From Osmia lignaria lignaria (Eukaryota; Arthropoda; Insecta; Hymenoptera; Megachilidae), in the NCBI RefSeq assembly GCF_051020975.1, contig NC_135039.1:10824692-10888691 (forward strand): a stretch of DNA of 64,000 bases, read 5' to 3'. The position numbers were made by a program, and so were the translations under genes. A model generated the notes under the pieces. It made no database searches, was not told the origin of the DNA, and worked only from the letters and a program-made list of their open reading frames with translations. Below, in pieces: positions 12,924-25,734 of this stretch. The first letter of the stretch is position 1; each line of letters opens with the position of its first letter.

Positions 12924-13092
12924 CTATGTGTTAAATGTTCTTTTCATTTTTCAATATACTTCCCATCATGTCTTCTAAGTAGAAACACAGAGTACCTGTA
13001 AAATATAATATTAATCATAGTAAACTGAATATTCTAAGAAAAATATGATGTCATCATGTTTGTAATTATCACATAATAAGTATTCTCATTGA
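12924..13092 (+). repeat. duplicated segment, copy 2 (empty site)
   Basis: Partner of 12378-12547. It ends in an intact ATTCTCATTGAAG where copy 1 carries the 364-bp insertion. Confidence 0.85.
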
Positions 13093-14600
13093 AGTTTTAA
13101 GGTAATTTCTTGTATCCCATGATGATGTGTATAGAATCTATGGAAAGAATACAATAAGAAGGTAAAACGGGAGGAGCAGCGGAAACGATAATGGAATCTC
13201 GTGAAAGATTTCCGAGGGTCGTGGCATTGTGAGAGGCACTTGTCGCCATTCAAGAATCATAAAGAGCATTCGACTTCTGGTCTCATGCCGCCATTGGAAG
13301 TCGAGTGGTGTTTACCTTCTTTTCAACAGAACTGTGTACATTCTTCTTTCTAATGTAAATTCTAATATAAAATAGAATCTACTTAATATTAATATTCTCT
13401 GCACTCTAATTGACGCATAATTAAGATACAATCGCTCTTTATAGGGCATTTCACTATAACGACCTTTTTTAATTATGGCACTTCGTTATATGGCCAAAAT
13501 AAAATGCTGTACTTTTATTTTTATGTAAGCATTTTTATAGCAAATAAAAAGAATAAAATGCTTTATAAATTAAAAAATTGGTACAGATCCAATTGAATTT
13601 CAAAATAATTGATTCGTTATATGGCTTTTCGCAATTTTTGTTTAAAATAAATCTTGAATCTTGATGGAGAAGAGTTGCATCGGAAACGGAGGATGTAGAT
13701 CGGCGGATGGAAGGTATTGTCATCGGTGGACAGGCAGTAAACTTGAAATATCCACGACAATATCTCATGGCTTTTCAGCTCACGTTATTGCCCACGTGCT
13801 GCTCGGAAAGTGTCCCTGGGCTAGGCCGTACGCATTATAAACGCTGCTGCCTTTACGATCCGCGCCGACAGATAGCTTCTACAATGTTTGCACCGGTGCC
13901 ATCGTTCGCCATGTGTCGAACACACGGCATTTGCCGGAGAGGTAAAGGAGCACCGTGCGCGAGGACACGTTTCTTCTTGGCAGGCTAAAAAAGATTTTGC
14001 AAGTGAATGGCAGTGACTTTCATGCCTAAGATATTTCAGAATAGAGAAAATAAAATGTAAAAATAAATTTCAATGACCAGAGTTGGAAAAATGTGAAAGG
14101 GGAGATTCTAATTAATAATTAATTAAATTTGGAATTTTGAAATTCTTTAAAGCTTTGGAACTGTCCATTAAAGCAAGAAAACTATTAAAAATTTTGCAAT
14201 GATTAAATTGGTTAAAAATTTGTAAAAGGAGACATTGGAATGCTCGCCACTGTACTTTAGTAACCTTGCGAATTTCCCTCGCGGTCTCATCAAAGACTTT
14301 CACCTTTTTCCAAAGGAAACATGTGTTTCGACCGTCTGTTTTCGGCAGGTCGCGAACACATGTTCCGGGTTGCCGTTCTAGCTCGTAAATGCAAATTTTC
14401 CAACAGCATGGTCGAGCAAGTAGCGACACATGGGCCACCATTCTACGTCTATTGCCACACTGTTCCATCCTTCAATGGCTACCATAAACGTTGGACCTGA
14501 AAGCTGTCCAGTATGTTGTGCAAGTTGAAGATGCTTCCTATAAACGTGAGAGGAATTTTCTTCAGCATCCAAAGACAATGGAACAAAACGTTATCTCTTC
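13093..14600. other. no supported gene
   Basis: Short open frames on both strands near 13707-13988 and 14112-14578 show no recognised domain. CACTATAACGACC and TTCGTTATATGGC near 13450-13630 recall the ends of pogo/Tigger-type elements, but I could not define termini. Confidence 0.3.
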
Positions 14601-15610
14601 ATTTTCAAACTATATCAAATTCTTGATAACAATAATTGAACTCTTTTCTGGAACAATTATTTCTGCAATATAAAACAAAAATTGTTTTATTTATAAGTTA
14701 CATGGAATTATGTTCATACTAATAATTTTCAAATTATACCAAATTTTTGATAACAATAATTGAACTCTTTTCTGCAACAATTATTTCTGCAATATAAAAC
14801 AAAAATTGTTTTATTTATAAGTTACATGGAATTATGTTCATACTAATAATTTTCAAACTATACCAAAATGTTAATAACAAGAAATGAACTCCTTTCTATA
14901 ACAATTATTTCTGCAATACAAACCAAAAATGGTTTTATTTATAAGTTAGATGGAATAATTATTTTCATACTAATAATTTTCAAATTATACCAAACTCTTG
15001 ACAACAATAAATGAACTCCTTTCTATAACAATTACTTCTTTTTAAAGCTTTTGAATAATTATTTTCATACTTATAATTTATAGATTATAGTAAACTCTTG
15101 ACAATAACAAATGAACTCCTATCTATAACAATTACTTCTTTTTAAAGCTTTTGAATAATTATTTTCATATTAATAATTTTCAAACTATATTAAACTCTTG
15201 ATAACAACAAATGAACTCCTTTCTATAACAATTATTTCTGCAATAATTTCTGCAAACCAAAAATGGTTTTATTTATAAGTTACATGGAATAATTATTTTC
15301 ATACTAATAATTTTCAAATTATACCAAACTCTTGACAACAACAAATGAACTCCTTTCTATAACAATTACTTCATTTTAAAGCTTTTGAGTAATTATTTTC
15401 ATACTTATAATTTATAGATTATAGTAAACTCTTGACAATAACAAATGAACTCCTATCTATAACAATTACTTCTTTTTAAAGCTTTTGAATAATTATTTTC
15501 ATATTAATAATTTTCAAACTATATTAAACTCTTGATAACAACAAATGGACTCCTTCCTATAACAATTATTTCTGCAATACAAAAAAAAATTATTTTATTT
15601 ATAAGCTACA
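14600..15610. repeat. AT-rich complex tandem repeat
   Basis: Units containing GAACTCCTTTCTATAACAAT, ATTTATAAGTTA and TTTTCATACTAATAATTTTC recur about every 110-140 bp. Two unit types alternate: one with AAAAATGGTTTTATTTATAA, the other with TTTTTAAAGCTTTTGA. No coding potential. Confidence 0.85.
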
Positions 15611-16142
15611 TGGAATAATAATGGAGTAAGTACATATGTTACAAATGACTTTACCTGATAAACTGTGTGAAAAATTTAACAACTCTGGAAATGTTTTTTC
15701 TATCCACCAGTTAAAAAGAATAACGAGATTACAGGTCACTTTAGATTGTCATTTCGTACAAATTCCCGGGGATTCCCCGTCATAAAGGAACCAGATGGTC
15801 ACTCGATAGACGGCACGGCGCCCCTTTTACCACCATAAGTGAGGGAGGGTCCATGGAGGTGGTCGGTGCTCACCAGGTGCTAATTGCTTTGCTGGTGGCC
15901 GAATTGAACCTGGAGGATTAACCACCTTCCTCTCTGTCACCGGTGTAAACTACCTGATTCATAAATTCCTATTAAAACGGATTTCACGTGTTGATGCTCT
16001 GTCTCCTTTGGAATTTGTGAACACCCGTTGCTCTTAATTACAGTAGGTGGTACCAGCTAGGTGTTAGGGCAACAGGTACGTGGGGAAATACGTCCACTTC
16101 TCTTCCAAAGAAACGTTACTATTACTATCACTGTACAAAAGT
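15611..16142. other. no gene seen
   Basis: Less AT-rich intergenic stretch with no recognised feature. Confidence 0.4.
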
Positions 16143-16149
16143 GTGTAAA

Positions 16150-16739
16150 TATAATAAATAATATTTTGAATAAATAGAAACAGTCCTTTACCTTTATCAT
16201 ATTCTGTATTGCCCTAATTTTAATACTGTCTGGTACAATCTGCAGATTCTGTAAATTAAGAATTTTATTAATATTAAATAAAATAGAAGGTAAATAAAAG
16301 ATAATATTTTGAATAAATAGAAACAGTCCTTTACCTTTATCATATTCTTTATTGTCCTAATTTTATTCCTGTCTGGTACAATCTGCAGATTCTGTAAATT
16401 AAGAGTTTTATTAATATTAAATAAAGTAGAAAGTGAATAAAAGATAATATTTTGAATAAATAGAAACAGTCCTTTACCTTTATCATATTCTTTATTGCCC
16501 TAATTTTAATACTATGTGGTACAATTTGCAGATTCTGTAAATTAAGAATTTTATTAATATTAAATAAAGTAGAAAGTGAATAAAAGATAATATTTTGAAT
16601 AAATAGAAACAGTCCTTTACCTTTATCATATTCTGTATTGCCCTAATTTTAATACTGTCTGGTACAATTTGCAGATTCTGTAAATTAAGAATTTTATTAA
16701 TATTAAATAAAGTAGAAGATAAATACAAGAGTCTACAAT
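16150..16739. repeat. 143-bp tandem repeat, four units
   Basis: GAATAAATAGAAACAGTCC starts at 16168, 16311, 16454 and 16597, exactly 143 bp apart with few differences between units. The 78-residue minus-strand frame here is a translation of the repeat. Confidence 0.93.
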
Positions 16740-17215
16740 TGTTACAATTATTATAATAAAAAGTATTTCTTTAAAACATATTCAATTACCATTATTTCAA
16801 AGTGGTACATGGGGGAGCACACATTTGCATCAGTTGTACGAGGCGATTAAACGCGACCCAACACGCGCAATTAAGTCCGCGTTAATATCGTGAAACGGTG
16901 CATGAGGCAGGATCGCGTGCACGTGCACAACCCTTCGAATGTCGCGTACCAAGATGTTCAGGAAGGCTGTGAATAGCGATGCTCATTCAATTCTGTCTCT
17001 TGCAAATTGTCGCCCAGTTTATACGCTTGCTAAATCTCAGATTACTATTAGATTTTGATAAATGTACATACATGGAGACTTTGAAGACTTTCAAAGCTTC
17101 CAAGGTCTTCAAGAATTTTGCAATCTATTACAATTGTCAGTTAGCTTTGTTAATAATGCTAAGTGTTTCATTTTGCAAAATTTTACTGAAGAATCTAAGA
17201 AGGTTTAATTAATTA
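16740..17215. other. no gene seen
   Basis: One 77-codon frame (16979-17212, +) is not recognised. A GC-richer patch at about 16800-16980 contains GTGCACGTGCAC-like dyads. Confidence 0.35.
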
Positions 17216-17276
17216 ATTAAATAAATAAATCTATAATAAATCTATAGCATTTGTACCCCGCAATGGGAATAAACTA

Positions 17277-17308
<32 letters not shown>

Positions 17309-17600
17309 TAATAAATCTATAAAAAGTGGATAAATCCTAATTAAATAAATCTATAATTAAATCTGTAATAAATCTATAATAAATCTATAAAAAATAAACA
17401 AATCCTAATTATATAAATCTATAAAAATAAATAAATCCTAATTAAATAAATCTATAATTAAATCTGTAATAAACCTATAATAAATCTATAATAAATCTAT
17501 AATAATCTATAACAAATCCTAATTATATAAATCCATAAAAATAAATAAATCTATACTTAAATCTATAATAAATCAATGTAAAATAAATAAATAAAATAAA
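17216..17600. repeat. AT-rich simple repeats
   Basis: An (ATT)n run near 17278-17306 is followed by irregular repeats of AAATAAATCTATAATAAATC. Low complexity. Confidence 0.9.
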
Positions 17601-18152
17601 AATAATTTCCTAAAAAGAAAAAAATAGTGGAATTGAAGAATCCAGTTTTCATTTCCTCATCAATATTCCTAGAAAGTGGATGGAAGATAATTCTTCATCA
17701 ACGATGGAAGAAAATCATCTCTGCGACAGTATCGTTTGCCAAGAGGCGTCGAGAAACGGGGTCGGAACGGTACGATACAGTAATTTCAAGTTTTAAGGAA
17801 GTGGCTTGACACACGAGGTCGGTAAGACGCCGCGAGTTATTCGACTTTGATCAGCATCGAGTATTATTTTGGTGTTTGGCCGCGTTGTTTATCGGCCTCT
17901 TTATTGGCGATCTGATTTTCCTTTGGCCCGATGCCAGGATAGATTTTCTGTTTCTCGTTTCACTTCCCCGAAAACGAACGAGAGATGATGAAGCTCGCTA
18001 ATGTCTTCACTTTCGATGAACGCGTTTCGACGCCGACGACAAACCTCCGGCTCGACTTGCTGAAAGCAAACAGAAACTATCTTTCAGTTACAATTCTCTA
18101 GTAAACTTATCGCTATCACTGCAATCGCTTTCAATTAACATATTACTATTAC
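17601..18152. other. no gene seen
   Basis: Intergenic sequence with no recognised feature. Confidence 0.4.
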
Positions 18153-18467
18153 CAATTCGCAAGATTAAAAAATTTTTTTAAAATCTTGAATTAATTATAT
18201 TTGAAAATTTTTAAGTTCTTCAAAATGCCTGCCTTATTAAGAAGAGATTCTGTATGAAATTTCGTGGTGGTAGAAAATAATGGTAAATCACGTGGAGAAA
18301 TTACTATTTAAACGCAGGGACCAATTCGCAAGATTAAAAAATTTTTTAAAAATTTTGAATTAATTATATTTGAAAATTTTTAAGTTCTTCAAAATGCCTG
18401 CCTTATTAAGAAGAGATTCTGTATGAAATTTCGTGGTGGTAGAAAATAATGGTAAATCACGTGGAGA
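18153..18467 (+). repeat. 168-bp tandem duplication
   Basis: CAATTCGCAAGATTAAAAAA through ATTATATTTGAAAATTTTTA and GTATGAAATTTCGTGG to AAATCACGTGGAGA occurs twice in a row, beginning at about 18153 and 18321. Confidence 0.9.
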
Positions 18468-18769
18468 GGAAAAGCGTGGAGAAGCTCGTGAAAGCTCGAA
18501 ACGCGGAATTTATAGACACCTTCAAAAGAGCTTTCGTCCGTCACAACAAACACGTCCCGGCAATCCAGCCCGGTCATCCATCAAGCTGTTCGCCACGCCG
18601 AGATTTCGAATCGCTCCACGCTACATGCATTAATTTCCAACCGGAAAATACCATCCTCTCTGCTTCTATTTCAGATTAAAACGTCCCGACGCCGATATTT
18701 AATGCATCAATTTGCACCTTTGTTACTCCCTTGCCTCGTGGATGCCCCTCTTGTTTGGATACTTGAAAG
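18468..18769. other. no gene seen
   Basis: Overlapping 66- and 76-codon frames lack recognised features. Confidence 0.35.
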
Positions 18770-19140
18770 CATCTGAAAAGATGGATTTATCAGAAAAGCT
18801 CATTCCTTTGGTAACTTCAATTTATGATATTGAACGGTATTTGTACAAACCCCTGTTACAATTTAATTAATTTTTGAATAAAGATCTGATTCTTAATTGG
18901 TTCATTTGAAAATCATTGGGTAAGTTTAAATCTTTAGGGAGAGTATCTTTAGTATCTGAAAAGATGGATTTATCAGAAAAGCTCATTCCTTTGGTAACTT
19001 CAATTTATGATATTGAACGGTATTTGTACAAACCCCTGTTACAATTTAATTAATTAATTTTTGAATAAAGATCTGATCCTTAATTGGTTCATTTGAAAAT
19101 CATTGGGTAAGTTTAAATCTTTAGGGAGAGTATCTTTAGT
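18770..19140 (+). repeat. 184-bp tandem duplication
   Basis: ATCTGAAAAGATGGATTTAT through GAACGGTATTTGTACAAACC to GGGAGAGTATCTTTAGT is present twice, back to back (about 18770-18952 and 18953-19140), and nearly identical. Confidence 0.92.
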
Positions 19141-20177
19141 TTCAAGATGAATTACAGTGATCATGGTGTTCGATTAGGCGAAGATTCTCAGGTTTTCGCG
19201 CCATTTCATGGTATGCAAACGCGAAGGTTCGCAGATCGTAGCCTGTTCCACGCGATCCCTCGCTTTATTCTCACTGGCTCCTCGCGATATAAATATTCAA
19301 CATGGGTCGTCCCTCAAGACTTTCATCCTTCTCTATCGTTCCTCCCTGTACCTCCCTCTTCATCTTTCTCTTAAACGTTGCAAGTTCAACCAGAGAATTC
19401 TTTCCTCCCAGACGGTCGATCATTCCACATAGCAAAAACTGGTATCTTTTCTCTTCAGGGTCCTATGAAATATAAAAATCATGAAATCAAGGTCAACACC
19501 AATAATTGTAATATATTTAATACATAATAAAGTTTCATTTTTGTGGCAGTTAAAATGACTTAATATGAAATAAATAAAAAATTAAATTAATAGCATCCAA
19601 GTTCATTTTCACCTATCTTCCTCCTCCACCTCCTCCCCTGTTCCCCCTCCTTTCAGATACATTGTATCTCTCCTCTTCTTGATCAACCAACCCCACCTCC
19701 CTTTAATTTCCAACGTTCTTTCGCTTCTTCCCTTTCTTTCCATGGACATACATTCGTGGGTGGGGACTAGACAGACGGGACGGATAAAAGAAACCGTCCA
19801 GTGGCTATGGTGGGGCCTGCGTGGGAGGGGTAGAGAGGGGTAAGGTGCAGGTAGGGGAAGAGAAGTATGCGAAGAAGGGTAGGGGTGCAGCTCCATGCTC
19901 GGAGGCGGGGTTCCTTCTTGACATGAAGAGGCAGACCGAGGCCCAGTTCCTTCAGACGAGTCTGAATCCTCGAGCAGAGACGTGCCCGGTGGTAAAGCTG
20001 CTCGAGAAGTCGGAAAAAAGACCGGTGTCCCAAGTGTCAGTATTCTAAGATAGCAAATTTCTAAAACGAGTCACAGTTTGGTAAACAGTTGATCGACGAG
20101 TAATAAAGTGACTGTGGTGATGTTTGTGTCCGAGTATTGAACAGCTGCAGAGGTGTGAGGATATACCATCAGTCATC
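19141..20177 (+). promoter_or_regulatory. twist 5' flank and probable 5' UTR
   Basis: This is the stretch upstream of the twist start codon. A polypyrimidine region (19610-19740) and a G-rich region (19800-19920) are visible. I see no convincing TATA box and cannot place the transcription start. A short upstream open frame of six codons plus stop begins with the ATG at 20120 and ends at 20140. If transcribed it would lie in the leader. The twist reading frame stays open upstream of its first ATG to about 20124 but has no ATG there. Confidence 0.45.
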
Positions 20178-22082
20178 ATGCAAGCGACGCAGCCAGTGAG
20201 TCTCCAGGCGCAGAGGATCCAAGGTCTCTACCTTCTGGACAGCCACGATAGTTCCGGCATTCCCCACAGCACCGGTAGCTCGGCCAGCAACTCTCCCGAC
20301 CATTACGAGAGATTCTCCCCTCCGACACACCTGATGGATCTGAGCAGCCCTCCGGAACACAGGGACCTGCCAGGGTACCAGACTCATCACCACCATCATC
20401 ATCACCATCAAGTGTTATACCAACAGCCCACCTACCTGATGTACGAGAATCCAGAGGACGAGAAGAGGTACCAAGATCATCCCAATGGGAAAGTCCTGAG
20501 GGACCTCCAGACAGACTACGACAGACGGATCCATGACAATTCACCAGGATTTCTGTCGGACCACAGCAGGGACCACGAGCAGAATCTCTACCTGACACCG
20601 TCCCCGCAGATGTACTCATCCGGCGGCGAGGAGATCGTGTCCAGGCAGTCGCAGCAGGGCTACCACCACGTGGACTCCGTTGAGTACAAGCCTGACGTCC
20701 TGGAGTACAAGCCGGACGTTGATCAGCAGAGGTACAAACAGCTGGAGATGAGTCAGATAAGTGAACCGTCTTCCTCGACCAAGAGCTACACTGTCGAGGG
20801 GTCCAGGAACGGTGGCAAGAGGAAGAGGAAGACCAGTAGCATTGAGAACGAGTCTGAGACGGAGAGCAACGCTTCATCCACGAAGAGCAAGGTGAGAAGA
20901 AAGAGTGGTGCTACCTTCGAGGAGGTCCAGAACCAAAGGGTGATGGCAAACGTCAGGGAGAGGCAGAGGACACAGAGCTTGAACGAGGCATTCGCAGCCC
21001 TAAGGAAGATCATACCCACGTTGCCTAGCGACAAGCTAAGCAAGATACAGACGCTGAAGCTGGCCACGAGGTACATCGACTTCCTGTTCCAGGTGTTGCA
21101 CTGCAACATGGAGAACACAGACAGCGGAGACGACAGTGGTAAGTTTCAATGTTCATTGCACACTTGCAATATTTATAAATTTCTTCTTCTATTTTTGCTT
21201 CATTTAAATCTTGATGTTAAAGTAGCTGTTGTTGATAGATAGATGTCTCCCCGTCGGTAAAACGCCTGTTTACAGAAACTAGCTCGCGTTTGTTTAAAGC
21301 ATAGTGTAATTAAACAGACCCCCGTGAAGAAATCTTCTGATTCAATGTCTTCACTAGCCCTTGTACCAGAGCCTAGCTACCCTTCAGGTAAACACTTTTC
21401 CCACTCGACTCAATTTCTCCTCCTCTGGATAGTATTTACAAACCAGTTGAAAGGTAAACACAGCACCTCCATAGATCAGTGGAAAGACCCTCAGAGAATT
21501 ATACAGAAAGGATTTGTATCTTGAGGACTTCCTGGAATTAAATAAATCATTTTAAACACTGAGGGGATCTTAAGATTAAAATGTTTTTATAGAAGTTTTG
21601 AAACTACTTATCATTTTCAAATATTAATACCTCTATGGGTACACAATTGTCTATAACAGTCTCTCCTTGAGAATATAATTTCTGGTAGTTTTAAAATAAG
21701 TTTGTATTGATTGTGCAAACAAAAGATCCTCCTGTATTTTAATCAGCAGTTGACATAGTACAAGACAAACTAGTGCTTGGCATAGTGTACCATAACTTCA
21801 GGTGATTAAAGAGATCTGGATACTCTGACACCAATTGGTTCCATCAGTTTTCTTCTTTTACTTAGCTGATATCTTCATTTGCCTACTCTTCTTCTCTTTT
21901 GAAAAATGAATCCCTATTAATGACAGTCTATTGTCTGCTTTTCAGGAGAGAGAAATTCAAGAAGTGCAGTATTGGCAGCCAGAGAAATAACTTCATCTTC
22001 CTGCAGCTATATGGCCCATGAAAAACTCTCCTATGCCTTCAGTGTATGGAGAATGGAGGACGACTGGAACTCGAACATATGA
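20178..22082 (+). CDS. twist: Twist bHLH transcription factor, two coding exons
   Basis: Coding exons are 20178-21138 and 21946-22082, joined in phase 1 across an 807-bp intron (AGTG/GTAAGT donor, TTTTCAG acceptor), giving 365 residues. I chose the ATG at 20178 (MQATQPVSLQAQ) as the first ATG in the open frame. Visible features in order: a His8 tract at about 70-77, two VEYKPDV-like repeats, a basic GKRKRK nuclear-localisation-type run at about 213-218, the bHLH domain at about 254-307 (basic region NVRERQRTQSLNEAF), and the C-terminal Twist box or WR motif at about 339-361 (SYAFSVWRMEDDW). The bHLH plus WR motif identifies Twist rather than other class A bHLH proteins. Known role: it binds E-boxes as a dimer in the nucleus and drives mesoderm specification. 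The second helix reads LATRYIDFLFQ where LAARYIDFLYQ is usual, a mild divergence. No neighbouring gene on either side lies within 10 kb. Confidence 0.96.
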
Positions 22083-23665
22083 AGAATACTGTTCTTCTTA
22101 CCTGAAAACCAGGTAAACGTTACTTAGTAAAAAGAAGGAACGTTGATTTCCTATTTTCGCTGGTTCGAAAATATCGAAACTCCTGTTGCGTACAGTGATT
22201 ACTTGGTAAAAGACAATTGTTGTAACTTTAGAAATGGAAGTGAAGTCCATGATTTCTCCAAGTGAATGACAATTTCAAATCTATAAGTTTCTGTGAATTG
22301 AAGTCGAATCAAAAGCTTGGAAAAATCACTTAAAACTTAATAATTTGAAAGTATAAAAATTATATTACAATTAAACCAAAGATTGTTTTGCCATTGATGA
22401 ATGTTCAAGCATGTTGCTGCTTGATTTTCTGGACCAAAGAATATTCTCTTGATAAAGAGTACAGAATACTGTCACACTCCCTTCAGTGTTCTTTGATTAC
22501 TAATTAACACATTCAATTTCTTGTTATTGTCAGAGTTGTTTCTTCATTGTTAGTTGGCATTTCTCTATTGTTTCCTTGTTCTGTACTTTTCTAAGTTATT
22601 AATATTAATAAGAAGAAACTATGGAGGATTCTTTTAATTAAGCCTTATCTTTTAACAATATACAAATTTTCATTTAATAAATAGTTTAATTTAATTCATG
22701 ATCACAAAACTGGAGCAGCTAATTTAAAATAAACTTCAAGTAGTCTGAATAAAATCATTTCTTCCAAAGTATGAAGTGGAAAGGAATGAATTTCCACAAA
22801 AACAGTGTGTTCCTTTCAAAATATTTCCCTCCAAATATGTAAAGGAGGTCCTCCATGTACAATGAAACCGTTGAATAGACGATTATGGCTGGAATTCCCA
22901 AAATGATTTCCCTTTGCCAATTTCGGTACCCCTCGAGGCGATGGTGGCGAATCCGTTAGGGTAAATTTATGGCTCCTCGAGGCTTTCGTTTACCAGGAAA
23001 ATCGTCGACCTGGTCGCGTGCTTAGCAAATAACTGCTATACCCTGATGGAAAACCAAACAACCCGTTGAAGATTCTCGAAACATTGTTAAATCTTCAACG
23101 ATGCTGCTTTCGTTTTCATAAATTCTTAGATCAAGCCTTGTCAGAGGTTCTTCCGAGACAGTTAATGTTCCTCTCCCCGTCATCGGGACAGACAGTAGCG
23201 TCGTTGCTACAATTTTACGAGTTCTTTTTTGTGTTTCTTTTACGATGCCGAGCGAGCTAGCGTCTCGACGTTATGGAAACAAGCCTTAACCGGTGCCGAC
23301 GGTTAAACAAAACAACGGGGAGATGAGCATTAATGAGCATTTCGGCGCCCATAGGTCGGTTAGAATATTGTTTTTCTTCTTCTTTTTTTTTTTTTTTTTT
23401 TTTTTCGAGAACTGCAATCCTTTTATAGGACGGTCGGGTCCGATATTTGGTACGGAGGTTCCTCCACGTTTTTGCTGACTTTCCGCGTGGATGTTTCGAA
23501 GGCAGGCTCGGTTATTTTAAACCGAGAAGGCAAGAAGGAAAAGTTTGAGCCACGGTTTGACTCGCTTAACGAAGACACGCTACGTTAAATCCGCCAGCCT
23601 CTTTATTGCCGCACTGAATCTTCCTGAAAAAAGCCAAACGAGGTGCCATCAGTGGTCCCCTTACA
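22083..23665 (+). other. twist 3' flank with candidate poly(A) signals
   Basis: AATAAA motifs on the twist strand lie at 22676-22681 and near 22746, which would give a 3' UTR of about 600-700 nt. This is not proven. A 23-T run lies at 23383-23405. No other gene is recognised. Confidence 0.4.
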
Positions 23666-24525
23666 TTCCCTTCTGCTTCTAGCAGTTTGATTGATTCTCT
23701 ATTCGAGCCTTCGAAACCTAACCCAACCCTAACCTCAGGAGCTGAGGAAAGTTTCTGGAAATTACAAACTCGAGATTTCTTCTTTCCATTCTTTTGTAAA
23801 AATCTTGTATCATAGTTCCCTTCTGCTTCTAGCAGTTTAATTGATTCTCCATTCGAACCCTAACCTCAGGAACCGAGGCAAATTTCTGGAAATTACAGAC
23901 TCGAGATTTCTTCTTTCCATTCTTTTGTAAAAATCTTGTATCATAGTTCCCTTCTGCTTCTAGCAGTTTAATTGATTCTCCATTCGAGCCTTCGAAACCT
24001 AACCTAACCCTAACCTCAGGAGCTGAGGAAAATTTCGGAAAATTACAGACTCCAGATTTCTTCTTTCCATTCTTTTGTAAAAATCTTGTATCATAGTTCC
24101 CTTCTGCTTCTAGCAGTTTAATTGATTCTCCATTCGAACCCTAACCTAACCCTAACCTCAGGAGCTGAGGAAAATTTCTGGAAATTACCAACTCGAGATT
24201 TCTTCTTTCCATTCTTTTGTAAAAATCTTGTATCATAGTTCCCTTCTGCTTCTAGCAGTTTGATTCTCCATTCGAGCCTTCGAATCCTAACCTAACCCTA
24301 ACCTCAGGAGCTGAGGAAAATTTCTGGAAATTACAGACTCGAGATTTCTTCTTACCATTCTTTTGTAAAAATCTTGTATCATAGTTCCCTTCTGCTTCTA
24401 GCAGTTTGATTCTCCATTCGAGCCTTTGAACCCTAACCTAACCCTAACCTCAGGAGCTGAGGAACTTACAAACTCGAGATTTTTTCTTTCCATTCTTTTG
24501 TAAAAATCTTGTATCATAGTAAATA
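23666..24525. repeat. minisatellite carrying telomere-like CCTAA motifs
   Basis: Six units are marked by TTCCCTTCTGCTTCTAGCAG at 23666, 23816, 23947, 24097, 24239 and 24385, spaced 131-150 bp. Each unit contains a stretch of CCTAAC/CCCTAACC (reverse complement of the insect TTAGG telomere repeat) of varying length, followed by the dyad CCTCAGGAGCTGAGG. Unit-length variation comes from CCTAAC copy number and small deletions. Confidence 0.9.
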
Positions 24526-25734
24526 TACCTCTCTTAATTATAAACAATCAAGCGCCTTCCGAGTGCCTTGAACATACAGCTAAACATACCAAAAATTCTG
24601 TACAGTGTAGGCTGTTAAAATAGTTTTTAAGATGTATATTCTAAGGAAGAGACTGTATCATAAGAGATAATGTATATTTTTATTTTAGCGTTAAGTTAAG
24701 CTTCTTTAGCTGCAACGGTGGCCGGAAAACGCAATAATTTATTATTTTTTTCTTTAAAAAAAAAATACTTTTAGCGACGACTATTCCTGTAAATTTTGTA
24801 AATAGTAATAATCTTTAATTAAATTCAATGTAAACGTCCTCTGATGGTTCTTATAAATTTCTTCGACATACTTCATTGTATTATTAGACTAAGAATAACA
24901 AAACTGGACAGATTTTTAGTTTAATAAAAATTTTGAAAAGAATGCTAAAAGAATATCTTCTATCCTTCCAGAGGGATGAACTCTAATTTTCCTATGGTTC
25001 TGTTAGTTGATACAATGAAAACTTGGACTTCCATTCCTTTAAACGATGCCAATATGCATTTGTAATGTTATTACCAGCATGTACTCGCGCGTCTTTCTAA
25101 TGTACAGTATTTTTATATTAATTTTTGGTGACGAGCCTTGCAATAAAATTATCAATGAACTTTATATTTCGCGCCTTTAATTCTCATCCTTTCCCAATAC
25201 CAAACGAACCGGAAGCACGTGACGGAAGTCTTAAAAGTTTAAAGGGCACAGTCGCATGGCGCAGGGAAACGCCGGCGACAAATTGAACCGCGAAACGTAT
25301 GGATATTCCCAGATCGTAAATTCAGAGAAACATCAGAGACGAGGAAGAGAGAAGCGGGGAGGCGTCGGCGAAGAGCCGATAAATAATTTACCAAACGCCG
25401 TCCGATGGCAGGCTTAATGGATTAGACGAGCCAGTGCAAATATTATTGCAAGGAAACGGCGGCCAGCGACGCCCAGTTTCGCCCGATTGGCTAAAAACCG
25501 TGTCAACCAGTCGTCTCGCGGCCAATCCATGAACACCGGATGTTCGTTTCGACCTCTTCGACCTGTACCAGCCTCCTCCGTCTCTCCTCCGCGGGGTACC
25601 CTTGGTCCCCTTTACACTAGAATCCCGAGACGCGCGACATTAACTCCGTTCTACGTTTACTTCCTTAATCGAAATCAGAATTTTAATTAACAATTTAATC
25701 GCCGTGTTGCCTAACGTTTCTATAAACTATTATA
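24526..25734. other. no supported gene
   Basis: AT-rich, then GC-rich after about 25200. There are short frames only, none recognised. Confidence 0.35.

Noticed and set aside
20176..20877. 233-codon open frame antisense to twist exon 1
   Set aside because: It is a shadow of the GC-rich twist coding strand: Ser-, Arg- and Cys-rich, no domain, and the sense frame is clearly the conserved gene.
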